Source of the DNA: Macrotrachela quadricornifera | Lineage: Eukaryota; Rotifera; Eurotatoria; Philodinida; Philodinidae | Direction: 5' to 3' | Length of the DNA stretch: 64,000 nt | Assembly (NCBI GenBank): GCA_022393335.1 | Contig: JAJEKB010021158.1 | Span: 1,789,631-1,853,630, forward strand | Shown: positions 26,387 through 36,309 of the stretch, one piece after another | Layout: every line of letters starts with the position of its first letter | Numbering within the stretch: the stretch's first letter is position 1 | Notes under the pieces: model-generated | What the model saw: the letters and a program-made list of their open reading frames with translations, nothing else | Told to the model about the DNA's origin: nothing | Databases searched by the model: none | Made by a program: the position numbers and the translations under genes

Positions 26387-27088
26387 AATCGCCTTGTTAT
26401 GAATAAATACGACATCATCCACGTCGATTACGTTTTCTTCATCTTTAAGAAATGGAAATACGTGTTGCATTAAAATACTATCACGAAAATATTGACTGAT
26501 CTACGATTCATCGTTATCTTTTAGTATCCAATGCAAACTTTTTTGCAGTGAAAATGATAAAAATGCCGATGCACGCTTGGTTATTAACCATTTCACAATA
26601 TCTTCAAAACTGGATCATTCTGATATTTTGGATCTATGAACAGTCAAAACATAAAATTCATTCATTGACGCAAGATGAAGAAAGTCTTCTTGAATGAAAT
26701 CTATGCATGAATTACAAAACCATAACCTGTCTGAGATTTGAGTTTCTGTTTTTAACAGCTTTGGAATAACATATTCCTTGCATTTTTCTGCAATTTCTCT
26801 CACTCTAACATAAAGAATTTTTCTTTGGTTGTCACTTGTACTTATGAGAAAGAAATTTCGGCTTTCATCTAATAGTTTAAGTTTACGACCACTTTCGAAA
26901 TAATCAGCAAAACAATTATCATATGATTCTTTCCACCAATCTGTAGGAAATCGTGTAGCACGATGAATTTTGTCTGCAATTTATTGTCGATTAATAAATG
27001 TTGTACAAGAATTCAGAGTTTCACGAAAAGTAATACACTTGATTTTGTCGATAATTCTTTGCTATTCTGTATCATAAGTACTAACCAT
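26387..27088 (-). pseudogene. Unidentified pseudogene with several in-frame stops
   Basis: From ATG at 27088 a single frame stays protein-like for more than 200 codons but carries stops: DTE(TAG)QRIIDKIKC, INRQ(TAA)IADKIHRATRFPTDWW, RSKISE(TGA)SSFEDIVKW and DNDES(TAG)ISQYFRD. Readable blocks include FFLISTSDNQRKILYVRVRE, LWFCNSCIDFIQEDFLHLAS and FPFLKDEENVIDVDDVVFIH. Amino-acid composition is normal, so this was once a gene. I do not recognise the family; a transposon-borne gene is possible. The reading ends near the element at 26251-26386. Confidence 0.6.
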
Positions 27089-28276
27089 TTTCAGCAAATT
27101 AAGTTGAATTACTCAACGAAAGGGCTTCACTGTATTCATTAATGAAATTTATAAACCGCGAAGTAAAAGTGTAAAAAACATAGTTCGATAACTGAAATGA
27201 AATGTGACTATAATAGAACGAGAAACTTATCTGCAATAAATAAAAATGAATACTTCTTTATCCTTTCTACTGCTTTGACATTATACCATGATCCATGTTT
27301 GAAAGAAAATAAAAAGACAATAAAATGAGAAGCAATTATTTCTATTAAATTTTGTGAAAAAAAAGCATTGTTCTTGTCTAGTGATTCTCTATCGATAGAT
27401 TACGAAAATCATACTGTGGAAATCTCTAGAAGTTTGTTATGCATAATATAAAAAGATTGGCAATATCCTCATCATTCAATACCAATAAATCCCATTATTG
27501 ATGGGCTCTCTTTTGGTATAAACGCTCGGATCTTATATTCTCGGATATTTTTCCGATGATCGAAATTCACGTACTTTTATTGTCAAATTTTATGTCAATA
27601 GCCATTTGACAGAACAAGTCCTGACCACTTCTTCGTACCTGATGATATCGGATCATATCGAATACGACAGAATCGACAATCAATCTTCAACAGAAAACGG
27701 TATAAGTTATCAGATTAGAATGGGAAGTAATTGATGGGATTTGATTCTTCGTGAATCACTTGGCTGGATACCAAGTCTCGAGAAGTTTTGTAACAGTAAA
27801 GAAAAATTATTTGTATTTTGTACTCCAGAATTTCATAGCTCATCACTTTAGTTTTCGTTGCAAACAACTGAAGTTATCTCTTTTCATTTCTCAAGTCAAT
27901 CGCTGAGATTCCCTTCTGCTTGCACGTTCTGTTTGAAAGTCTTTTCGACGACTATTGAGTTCGATCACATCTTTTAGTTATGTCAAAAAATGTTGGTATA
28001 ATGGGTACCTAATAGGAGAGATGGCTGAACGTTTGAATCAATCGTGTATTCTTTTGAATTTAAGACTAATTTTTCGCTCACATCACTGTTGCTGGTAAAA
28101 TTTCACTCTCAAATTGAGTGTTATCAATTTTTCCTTAAAAAAATTAAATAAATTGACGAGAAAACATCAAGTGTATCTTTGTTCCCATTTCATATTATCA
28201 TTCATTGTTACATTCTCAACAACTGTACAGTAAATTTACAAATAGAAAAAGAAAATAGAGTATATTGAATATCATA
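27089..28276. other. Intergenic region
   Basis: No clear gene. A short stretch at 27570-27680 has TCGTACC/GGATCATATCGAATACGAC-like words in both orientations, perhaps a small decayed repeat. Confidence 0.35.
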
Positions 28277-28511
28277 TTAGTTTTCCAAATGATTTTGTTT
28301 GATAATATATGTATTATAAAAGTAAATGAATGCTTTGAAATCTTCTCCAGTTTTTAATGTTTCCCATTCTTCATCAAATTTATTTACAAAACTACCATCA
28401 TCTAAATCCATTGGTTTTGTTATTTGATAATTTAATTTCATTCGTTTCATATTATTGAATTTGGCCAAATTACTGGCAACTGTTTCAATAAAACTACGTG
28501 TAGCATCCATT

Positions 28512-29295
28512 CAGGCACGTAGCCAGGATTTTTTTCAGGGGGGGGATCGGGTTTTTTTGCCCAAGAAAGATGTTTTCAACTATCTTTCTTTCCGTATGAT
28601 AAAAAATGAAACGAACTCATTTTCTGTTCACAGACAATTTTTGTGGAACTCACATATGAAAAATGTGAGTGTACGTTTTAAGTCGAAGTTTTGCGGCCCC
28701 CCCCCCCCCCCCCCCTTACAGACATCCCCCCATTATAGACACCCCTTCATTACAAGCAGGCACGATACAGAAATTGGTTCCTATGTTTATTTATCTGCAG
28801 GGCTGTCGCGACCGGGGAGGAGGGGGGATGCCTCCCCCAATCTTGAGAAGTTTTCTTTCTTTTGCTCGACACTTTTTGAAAAATTTTCAAAAACCCTTCA
28901 AAAATTTCTAAAATTCTCCAAAAATCTCGACAAATTTTTAGTAAATCTGTAATTTTTTCTTCAAAATTTCGATAATTTATAGACACTTTAAAAAAATTGT
29001 TGTCCCCTCTCCAATCTTTATCCCCTTGCGACAGCTCTGTTTATCTGAGGCTCAATTGTTTAAAAATATGTGAGTTTCACATTTTAGTCCCAAAGGGATT
29101 GCGCTGACAAGCTTTTTTATTGTACAATGAAAAACTGATGAAATAGCATGGCTATTGACAGAAATGAGAGAATTATTACTTGCAACTATCTGTAAATGTG
29201 TTCAAAGCTTGAAATTATCAGATTTCATAACAAAAAAACAAAAATTCAGGGGGGGGATCAATCCCCCCAATCCCCCCCCCCTGGCTACGTCCCTG
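28512..29295. mobile_element. Non-autonomous hAT-type element with 8-bp target duplication
   Basis: 784 bases with inverted ends CAGGCACGTAGCCAGGATTT on the left and CCTGGCTACGTCCCTG on the right, flanked by a perfect 8-bp duplication CATCCATT (28504-28511 and 29296-29303). CAG..CTG ends plus 8-bp duplications are the hAT signature. Both subterminal regions contain long G or C runs (GGGGGGGGATCGG, GATCAATCCCCCC). No transposase frame. Inserted in the C-terminal exon of the patatin gene. Related to the copy at 41578-42743. Confidence 0.9.
28798..29039. mobile_element. Second hAT-type element nested in the first
   Basis: 242 bases with ends CAGGGCTGTCGCGACCGGGG and, reading inward from the right, CAGAGCTGTCGCAAGGGGAT. 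A perfect 8-bp duplication TTTATCTG flanks it (28790-28797 and 29040-29047). The interior has repeated TTTTTGAAAAATTTTC-type words. It entered the 28512-29295 element after that one had inserted. Confidence 0.9.
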
Positions 29296-30722
29296 CATCC
29301 ATTAAAGTATTAATTAAGAATCCATTATTTAATATCCATCCAAAATAGCCACCCCAAGTTGATGATGATAGTGTTGTAGTATAACAACCTGTACCGATTG
29401 AGAGCAAATGATAATTGACTGGTTTTTTCCATTGCATTCGTATTGCTCCTAATGCAGCTAATTCAGGATCATTGGCAAATACACCACCATCAATATATAA
29501 TTCTGGTGCACCGACTTTAACAAAATGTCCATTGATCTTTTTTCCATTTGACATTTCATAGGGTGGAAAATAAGTAGGAGCAGCCATAGTAGCCTTTAAT
29601 ACATCACCTATACGATAACCCCAATGTTTAGCATAACTTGTATTAAATATTGTAATACTGTTCGTTGTTGTATTATAAGCTGTAATTAGTAATACTTTTT
29701 CCTTTCCTACACGATGAAGTTTGTGTCCTTCATCAATATTATCTGGATCTTCTATAAAATTCTTGTCATTGACAAATTATAAATAATTCCCATGATATGG
29801 AATAGCTGCTTCTGATTTTTGATCAGTGATGATATTGTCGGGATTTAGAAGATTCCGAATATCAAGTAGAGTAGCATTTTCAGCTGAAAATAATGTACCA
29901 TCGTTTAATCGGATTCCATTAATAATTTCATCAATCTTATGATGTATACGAGATGGATTATATTTCGAATAAATGATCGGTCCTAAATAATTACGTTTAA
30001 AATAATATGATGACTGCAAAAAAATCTCTTTCAGATCTAATATATTATAATTCATAGCCAAACAAAAAGCGATAAGTCCACCAGCACTAGTGCCAATGAA
30101 GTAATCAAATTGATTAGTAAAATCTAATTGAGCCTTTTTAAATAAGTCCTTGTGAATTGAATTATTCGAATTGAATTGTTTTATAGTCGACAAATATTTG
30201 TCTGTAATAAGTTGAGCAAGAATTTGGATAGGCATATAACCTCGTACATCTATAAACAAGAGATAAATAAATTATCATAATTGAAATTTGGATTTGAACC
30301 ACATGAACCGCATAAATCAAATACATGACATATTTTACATTGTTTCCACATAACTTGATCAATTGTGATACCACAATTATTACATCGACGACTAGTAGAA
30401 ATTTTACTTGATGCAGAGACAGGATACTTAGTAAAATACTTGGTACTTTCTGTACTTTGTACTTGGAAATCTCAAGTACAAGTAAAAATTTTTCAGTACA
30501 AGTAAATATACTTGTACTTAGAAATTGTTACTGTGTACTGGTACTAAGTATTAATTTACTAAAGTACAGTACTATCAGTACAAAATGTACTTTAATCCTT
30601 TACGGCCGGCTACCAGAAGATAGCAAGCGAAAAATTCTTCTTCTGTATATTCTTTGACTCTAGGGTGTGAAAGTTACATAATTGCATCTTGAATTTTAAA
30701 GAATTGATATTGAGCCAAATGT

Positions 30723-31300
30723 CAGCATGTTGCGTTTTGCTAACATCCGGTCGTAAGGATACAAAAAGTTGCAAAAAGACAATTATTTTTCATCGATGAA
30801 TGAGCAATAATCTGCTGTTAGTTTTAGTCCAGACCGTGAATCAAAAACATGTTTTGTTCATCTATCCACCTCTTATAGCTCTAACGTGAGATATATTCCC
30901 ATAATACTCAAAAACTTTCCGAAATAATGCAAATTTCACCTATTTGCCTTAAAGAAGCTCACAGACTCTGCGAGATTCTAACGAGATTTACAGCACATTA
31001 TAGTATTCATATTCAGACTATTATAAAATATTACCAATCATGTTAAAACCCTACTATATTCTAGGCTTCGCTAGAGAACATACGCGGAATTTGCACTATT
31101 TTGGAAAGTTTTTGAGTATTATGGGAATATATCTCACGTTAGAGCTATAAGAGGTGGATAGATGAACAAAACATGTTTTTGATTCACGGTCTGGACTAAA
31201 ACTAACAGCAGATTATTGCTCTTTCATCGATGAAAGATAATTGTCTTTTTCCAACTTTTTGTATCCTTACGACCGGATGTTGCCAAAAGGCAACATTCTG
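30723..31300. repeat. Long inverted repeat, arms about 215 bases
   Basis: The left arm from 30723 (CAGCATGTTGCGTTTTGC) pairs with a right arm ending at 31300 (GGCAACATTCTG). For example, CCACCTCTTATAGCTCTAAC on the left matches GTTAGAGCTATAAGAGGTGG on the right. The loop of about 150 bases is unpaired. A degenerate extra copy of the end motif, ACAACATCCAGCCGTAAAG, lies near 31769. Confidence 0.85.
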
Positions 31301-31387
31301 GTATTCTTCTTCGAGTAAACTGGATGATTCATCTTATTGGTATAATAGATAACGGATCTGGAGAGAAAAAATAACCACTAGTTAGTT

Positions 31388-31535
31388 CACTCTAAAAAAA
31401 ATTGGGTATTTGTTACTATCGGAAACTCTTTTAGGGTTTCCGAGCGGTTCGGCAACCCCAACAAAGGTTTCCGAATGGCTCGGAAACCCTAAAAGAGTTT
31501 CCGATAGTAACAAATACCCAATTTTTTTTAGAGTG
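31388..31535. repeat. 148-bp palindrome
   Basis: CACTCTAAAAAAAATTGGGT at the left and ACCCAATTTTTTTTAGAGTG at the right, with arms complementary along nearly their whole length. The centre reads GGTTCGGCAACCCCAACAAAGG with GGTTTCCGAG words. Nested inside the TTAA-flanked element. Confidence 0.85.
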
Positions 31536-32293
31536 TTCTCGCATCGAATGCTCGAACAAATGAAAAACAGATCATTTCTACTAGAGAGCTATTATGAGTC
31601 GTGGCGGAAGAATTCATTCTTCGTGTCAATAAAAGCTTTCTCCTTTCTTGAAAAGACATAGGTTTGTCCTAAAATTCACATAATTAACTATCAAATCGCT
31701 TAAAGAACTATACATCATCACTTTAAGGTAAATCCTAAGATGACATTAGCAAAATGTTACCAAATGACAACATCCAGCCGTAAAGAGTTAACAGAATTTT
31801 AAATTAAAACAAACATTCTATTCTAAAATGAAATGAATTAAAATAAATAATACACTAGTTCTGTATGATTAATATCGAAAAGAATTAGCTTTTTAAAATT
31901 TTATTCGACATTAATAAACGCTTTTGACGTTCTAATAACACATTTCTATATATAATGATTTTATAAGAAATGAAAAGATAATTCTTAGTAATAATTTATA
32001 TAAAGATGTTGCTAAGGTGCAAAGTAGGACATGTTTTGAACCTGAGTGTTATTTAAGATTGTGTTAACAACGAATTATGCTCAAGAATAAATGTACTTAG
32101 CATGAGTACTTGAAGTACTGGTACTTAAGTACAGTTGTACTTTTTACTAATACTAAGTACAAAATACTTAAGTAAAAATTTACTGAGTAAAGTACAAAGT
32201 ACATGAAGCTAGTACAAAGTAATTATACTTGTACTTGGTGTACTTGTACTTGTCCAGTCTCTGACTTGATGACACCAGAAGTGGTGATGACAT

Positions 32294-33072
32294 TTTAACA
32301 ATATTTACAAAAATTTATTGAATTCTTATCAATGAAAAAACAAAAAAAATGTATCTAGTACATAATAAATTAATTGTAGAAAATAAGTCAAGAATAGCTG
32401 TTAAATTTCGCTTGTACGTATTTAGTCATGACCTATGTAATTGATCAGCAAGGAAAGAATAAATGTAGATCAGAAGAAAAGAAAGAAGAATAATAATGAT
32501 GTCAACATATCGTCATTGTGTATAGACACTCTTTTCTAAGGATCTATTTGTTCTATTATTCTCAGAATGGTACTGTAAAGCATAAGAGATTTGTGATGTA
32601 TGTGAGAATCTTAGAACTAGAAAAAAAAAAGGAATTCCTAGAGACAGCTTAGTTATACACTCTTTAGAAAGAAGATCAAACAAAAAACAAACAAACAAGA
32701 TTGATATGTATGTTATCATGAAAAAACTCAGATCTTCTATCGAATTTATATAGTACCATATTAATGGAGATATTGCGAAGAAATTTTGAGTCATAATAAT
32801 GCTCGCAACGAGTGTATCACATGTGGTACAATCAATGTGACAACAACTGCGTCGTAATCGAGAAAAATTGCGCAATTCTGGATGAGTAATGTATCACATG
32901 AGTAGAAAAGAGAAAACTGATGATGTCATGTACTTCCTTTGCCGTACTATAAACGATTTATTAAATCATTATCGTTTTCTAATGTCTTTATGTAAATACT
33001 TATTAACATCAATGATTTCCTATCATTCAATAGAACGAGATATAATATGAATTGTTTCTAGTCAGATTATTT
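32294..33072. other. Region upstream of the patatin gene
   Basis: Would hold the patatin promoter, but no specific motif stands out. An open frame of about 120 codons at 32513-32875 has no recognisable domain. Confidence 0.35.
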
Positions 33073-33547
33073 GTTACAAGAAATACATTTTAAAGTGAAA
33101 TATTCAGTTGAATTAAGACGATAATATTAATTTCGACGTTTCGGCAGTTTAAAACTCCATTTACTAGAAGAAACCCTGAACCTAAATCCTTTTCCAAATA
33201 ATTAAATTGAATTGCTATTGGATTCACTATGATAATTTTAAATAATAATACAAAATTTTAATACAGCAAAATAATTGATACAAGAAATACATTTTACAGT
33301 GAAATATTCAGTTGAATTAAGACGATAATATTAATTTCGACGTTTCGGCAGTTTAAAACTCCATTTACTAGAAGAAACCCTGAACCTAAATCCTTTTCCA
33401 AATATTTAAATTGAATTGCCATTGGATTCACTATGATAATTTTAAATAATAAAACGTCGAAATTAATATTATCGTCTTAATTCAACTGAATATTTCACTT
33501 TAAAATGTATTTCTTGTATCAATTATTTTGCTGTATTAAAATTTTGT
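33073..33547. repeat. ~200-bp direct repeat plus inverted partial copy
   Basis: The segment starting TTACAAGAAATACATTTTAA near 33073 is repeated from about 33278 with few changes; both contain GACGTTTCGGCAGTTTAAAA and CCCTGAACCTAAATCC. From 33453 the first ~95 bases of the unit reappear in inverted orientation (ACGTCGAAATTAATATTATC). Direct, direct, inverted order. No coding. Confidence 0.85.
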
Positions 33548-34006
33548 ATTATTATTTAAGATTATTTGTTATTGTTCTCCTGACATTGTTTGTTCGGCTC
33601 TACCTAAAGTTAAAAGTAACTGGGATTTTTATATTAATTTGTGAGAACAAGACGTGCCTGTTTATTTCAAACGATCTCTATATTTAAGCACAAGTTTCTT
33701 TTTAATTAAAACGCTTCTTTTATAGTTTCGCCTTTTGCATTAAAATTCACCCGACATATTTTAGTTTGTCATATTCGACGTTTTTAAAATCTAACGATCT
33801 AACTAGCAAATTTTCTAATCTGAATCGAATGTTGAATTTCAAGACATAAATTATAATTAAATTTCAATTATTTTCTAAGAAATACAAAAAGGAAAATTTT
33901 CTTATAATAAAATTCTTTCAATACATTGATGTATGAGAATGAGATACATAATAAGTACTTCATTATTTATATTCATTCTTGCTAAAAAAGAAAAAAAAGA
34001 GAATTA
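33548..34006. other. Intergenic region
   Basis: AT-rich, nothing recognised. The poly-A run at 33984-33999 acts as poly-T on the minus strand, after the tRNA 3' end. Confidence 0.4.
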
Positions 34007-34067
34007 CTCCGCGGCGGGGAATCGAACCCCGGTTTCCCGCGTGACAGGCNNNNNNNNNNACCGCGGA
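34007..34067 (-). tRNA. tRNA-Asp interrupted by an assembly gap
   Basis: Both flanks are identical to the complete tRNA-Asp at 5262-5333. The 3' 43 bases (anticodon loop, T arm, acceptor) and the 5' TCCGCGGT are present, but the 21 bases for the D arm and 5' anticodon stem are replaced by ten N. The true gene is probably a normal 72-nt tRNA. Confidence 0.85.
34050..34059. other. Ten-N gap
   Basis: Exactly ten N. Comparison with the intact tRNA shows 21 missing bases, so the gap length is a placeholder. It may be a contig join placed on repeated tRNA sequence, in which case linkage of left and right halves of the window is not proven. Confidence 0.9.
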
Positions 34068-34842
34068 CATTATTCTTTTTCTCATAAACAATTACGCAAT
34101 ATGAATATTATTTACATGTAATATTACAATGTTTTAGCTATTCTTCAAAATACGATTTTTTCTTTTTTTTAAATTTCGAACTCATAAAAAGCTTTGTATC
34201 AATAGGTAATCAATTTCATATTGAAATATCAAAGTATAATTTAATTTCGTCAAAAAAAATAGTATTGACAATATCATGTTTTGCATCAATATCTTTTTCT
34301 TTCATATGATGACAAACTCATGTATGTTTATCTATCAATGAAACTATCTGAGAAAAAAACAAGACAAGCAATAAAATGAAATTTTTAATGCTCAAAAATG
34401 ATTTTGAATCCATGAAATCATTTTTTCAATAATAAGTTAAAGTTTTTTTTTCGAATTAATATTAAAACCACAAAACTGTGTTAAATAATATAAAATAGAA
34501 TAAACAATTGTTTAAATTTTTTGTTGACATCTAAGAAAATAAGAACTATCATCTATTTTAAAAAGATTGCGGTTGTCTCACTCGTTACTCGCATAAAAAA
34601 ACCGAGACATCTATAATTTGTTTATTCACATTGATTGTGTAATAACATACAAGAGAAACGATGAATCATTATGAAACGAAATTGACGAAGGACAAATGTG
34701 GTATGTAAAACAAGAAGCGTAAGCAAGTTTTTATTATTCTGATGCAATTTGAATAAGTAAAAAATATAGACTGTTGGCTTTTTCTATTTCTTCCTTTTTT
34801 TTTATTTTTCATTTGTCTTACACGTGTGTAGACAAACGCACG
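34068..34842. other. Upstream region of the 488-residue gene
   Basis: AT-rich. A pyrimidine tract (TTTCTATTTCTTCC then poly-T, 34778-34810) lies about 35-65 bases before the chosen ATG and may be part of the promoter or 5' UTR. No TATA box could be singled out. Confidence 0.35.
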
Positions 34843-36309
34843 ATGAATATTTCTCATCAAAATGGTTCATTCAAATATGCAATGTTTCCTACTAATTTGG
34901 ACACAATCCATCATGAAATACATGATTTATTCAATCATCTGACACAGAATTTGAAACCAATGGAGAAGCAAGGAGCAATGAGCGGTCGATGTGAACTACA
35001 AACTGCTCAAATGGAAATGTTCTTACGTAAAAATTTCGGATTTCAAAATATTCCAGGAGAATATATAGTACAAGGTGTACGATCATTTCGAGTTGATCGA
35101 TTACCATCATCATCAACATTTGATCCTGAAACAGTCATTAAGTTTCCTAATGAAGAATATAAAGATCCATTTGTTATGACAATTGATGAAATACGAAAAT
35201 GGCAACAATCATATGTTGTTTATGCTACTCAAGATGAAGATTTATCTATTGATAAAGAGTTTCTTAAACGAGCTTTACAAGGTCAAAGTGAATCAGGAGA
35301 AGAAGCATTTCGGATGAAATTTGTTGTTCGAATTAGTACATGTCCTATCTTAATGGAATTCGATGGTTGTATTATTTCACGAACTCTAGAAGAAGATTGG
35401 CCTAATCGAATTAAACTAGTGTCTGTTACTGGTGTTGATTTTGCTGGACGAATACATGATATTAACGATATTTTTACTTATGTAGATAATTGGCGTGAAG
35501 TCTATCAAATCGATCATCGAACGGATAAACCAGTAGTTTATGGAGGACGAGATTTTTATGCTTTAGGAAATGTTCGTGCTAAACTCAATTCGAAACGTTT
35601 ATATGATGATCTGATTCGTATGGCTCGTACGCGTCTTTCTGCATGTAATAGAGAAGGTGTACAGATTGTTGTTGAAACAGGTATTGGATTGGGTGTATTT
35701 GCTGGTCGACAAATTGGTATTGATGATCAAACACGATCACTTTCTGCTCATGCTATTAAACAAGTACTAGAAGAAGATGCTTCTAAATACAAAAATATTA
35801 AAGCAGTAGTGTTTGCAATGCCAATTTTTGAAAGAGATGAAACAACTTCTACATATCATTGTTTTGTTGAAACATTCAAAAATAAATATTGTGGTTCAAT
35901 ACCTATATTGATCGCTGATCAAGATATGCATCGTTTAACAGTAGCTATTGCACGGAAAGGCTATCACGTCTCTGAACTTAATCCAGCCGATTCTCATGGA
36001 GTTTTTGGTGAATATTGGCAAAATCGAGGACCAGCTGTTGAAGAAAAATTAGCCTTGACAACAGTGGGATTATTGGTACAACATCATTTATTCAATGAAG
36101 AACATGTCATGGATCCTGAAAAATACACATTTCTTCCTACAAACAATAATCAATCTTCACACACAATAATACCGATACCTACACCTCCTCTTACTATTGA
36201 ACAATTAACTCAAGATTCTCAACATCCACTACACTGGATATGGGGCTGGTTCATGTGGATTATTTTATTTAGATTCGTTAGAAAACATTTGAGTAATCAT
36301 ATATTATAA
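34843..36309 (+). CDS. Intronless 488-residue protein of unknown function, C-terminal hydrophobic anchor
   Basis: The open frame extends upstream to 34774, but that stretch has no ATG; the first ATG is 34843 (MNISHQNGSFKYAMF). Length to the stop is 488 codons with no intron, unusual among the multi-exon neighbours. Mixed alpha/beta composition: FVVRISTCPILMEFDGCIIS, IQIVVETGIGLGVFAG-like sequence near residues 285-300, IKAVVFAMPIFERDETTSTY, and SIPILIADQDMHRLTVAIAR. NPADSHGVFGEYWQNRGPAV follows (about residues 385-405). The last 25 residues include WIWGWFMWIILFRFV, compatible with a tail anchor or membrane-associated end. I do not recognise the family. The Gly-rich ETGIGLGVF and the late NPADSHGVF could be nucleotide- or sugar-binding loops, but this is only suggestive. 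Intact, no frame break. Confidence 0.75.
   Translation: MNISHQNGSFKYAMFPTNLDTIHHEIHDLFNHLTQNLKPMEKQGAMSGRCELQTAQMEMFLRKNFGFQNIPGEYIVQGVRSFRVDRLPSSSTFDPETVIKFPNEEYKDPFVMTIDEIRKWQQSYVVYATQDEDLSIDKEFLKRALQGQSESGEEAFRMKFVVRISTCPILMEFDGCIISRTLEEDWPNRIKLVSVTGVDFAGRIHDINDIFTYVDNWREVYQIDHRTDKPVVYGGRDFYALGNVRAKLNSKRLYDDLIRMARTRLSACNREGVQIVVETGIGLGVFAGRQIGIDDQTRSLSAHAIKQVLEEDASKYKNIKAVVFAMPIFERDETTSTYHCFVETFKNKYCGSIPILIADQDMHRLTVAIARKGYHVSELNPADSHGVFGEYWQNRGPAVEEKLALTTVGLLVQHHLFNEEHVMDPEKYTFLPTNNNQSSHTIIPIPTPPLTIEQLTQDSQHPLHWIWGWFMWIILFRFVRKHLSNHIL

Larger units (their letters stand above)
30596..31787. mobile_element. piggyBac-like non-autonomous element with TTAA target sites
   Basis: Bounded by TTAA on both sides (30592-30595, 31788-31791), with inverted ends TCCTTTACGGCCGG on the left and CTCTTTACGGCTGG reading inward from the right. 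TTAA targets with CCTTT-like ends are typical of the piggyBac superfamily. It contains a foldback element and a perfect palindrome but no transposase. Nested in the GTACTT-word element. Confidence 0.65.
30414..32263. mobile_element. GTACTT-word hAT-type element with 8-bp target duplication
   Basis: 1850 bases with ends CAGAGACAGGATACTTAG and, inward from the right, CAGAGACTGGACAAGTAC, flanked by a perfect ACTTGATG duplication (30406-30413 and 32264-32271). The outer 175 bases on the left and about 170 on the right are saturated with GTACTT/AAGTAC words in both orientations. The middle is other inserted DNA (30596-31787). No transposase frame. It lies just after the start codon of the patatin gene, so the translation start is cut off from the rest. 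Confidence 0.9.
28277..32293 (-). pseudogene. ZZ zinc finger-patatin phospholipase gene split by two hAT-type insertions
   Basis: From ATG at 32293 the minus strand reads MSSPLLVSSS; the 1850-bp element at 30414-32263 intervenes, then the frame resumes with CNNC..CKICHVFDLCGSC, a ZZ-type zinc finger. A 50-base intron (30299-30250) leads into a patatin domain: DVRGYMPIQILAQL, the nucleophile elbow GTSAGG, and the catalytic DGG (LYIDGGVFANDPELAALGA). The frame reads through to 29296, is cut by the element at 28512-29295, and finishes in 28511-28277 (..HLEN, stop). One in-frame TAA lies at 29777-29779 (HGNYL(stop)FVNDKNF). Removing the two insertions leaves the frame continuous apart from that stop, so damage is recent. 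Patatins hydrolyse acyl ester bonds of lipids. The usual Gly-rich loop DGGGxRG is here GSCDVRG, so activity was doubtful even before insertion. Confidence 0.82.

Noticed and set aside
28455..28952. 165-codon open frame with poly-proline
   Set aside because: Runs through the hAT element's C-runs, antisense to the patatin exon; an artefact of repeat composition.
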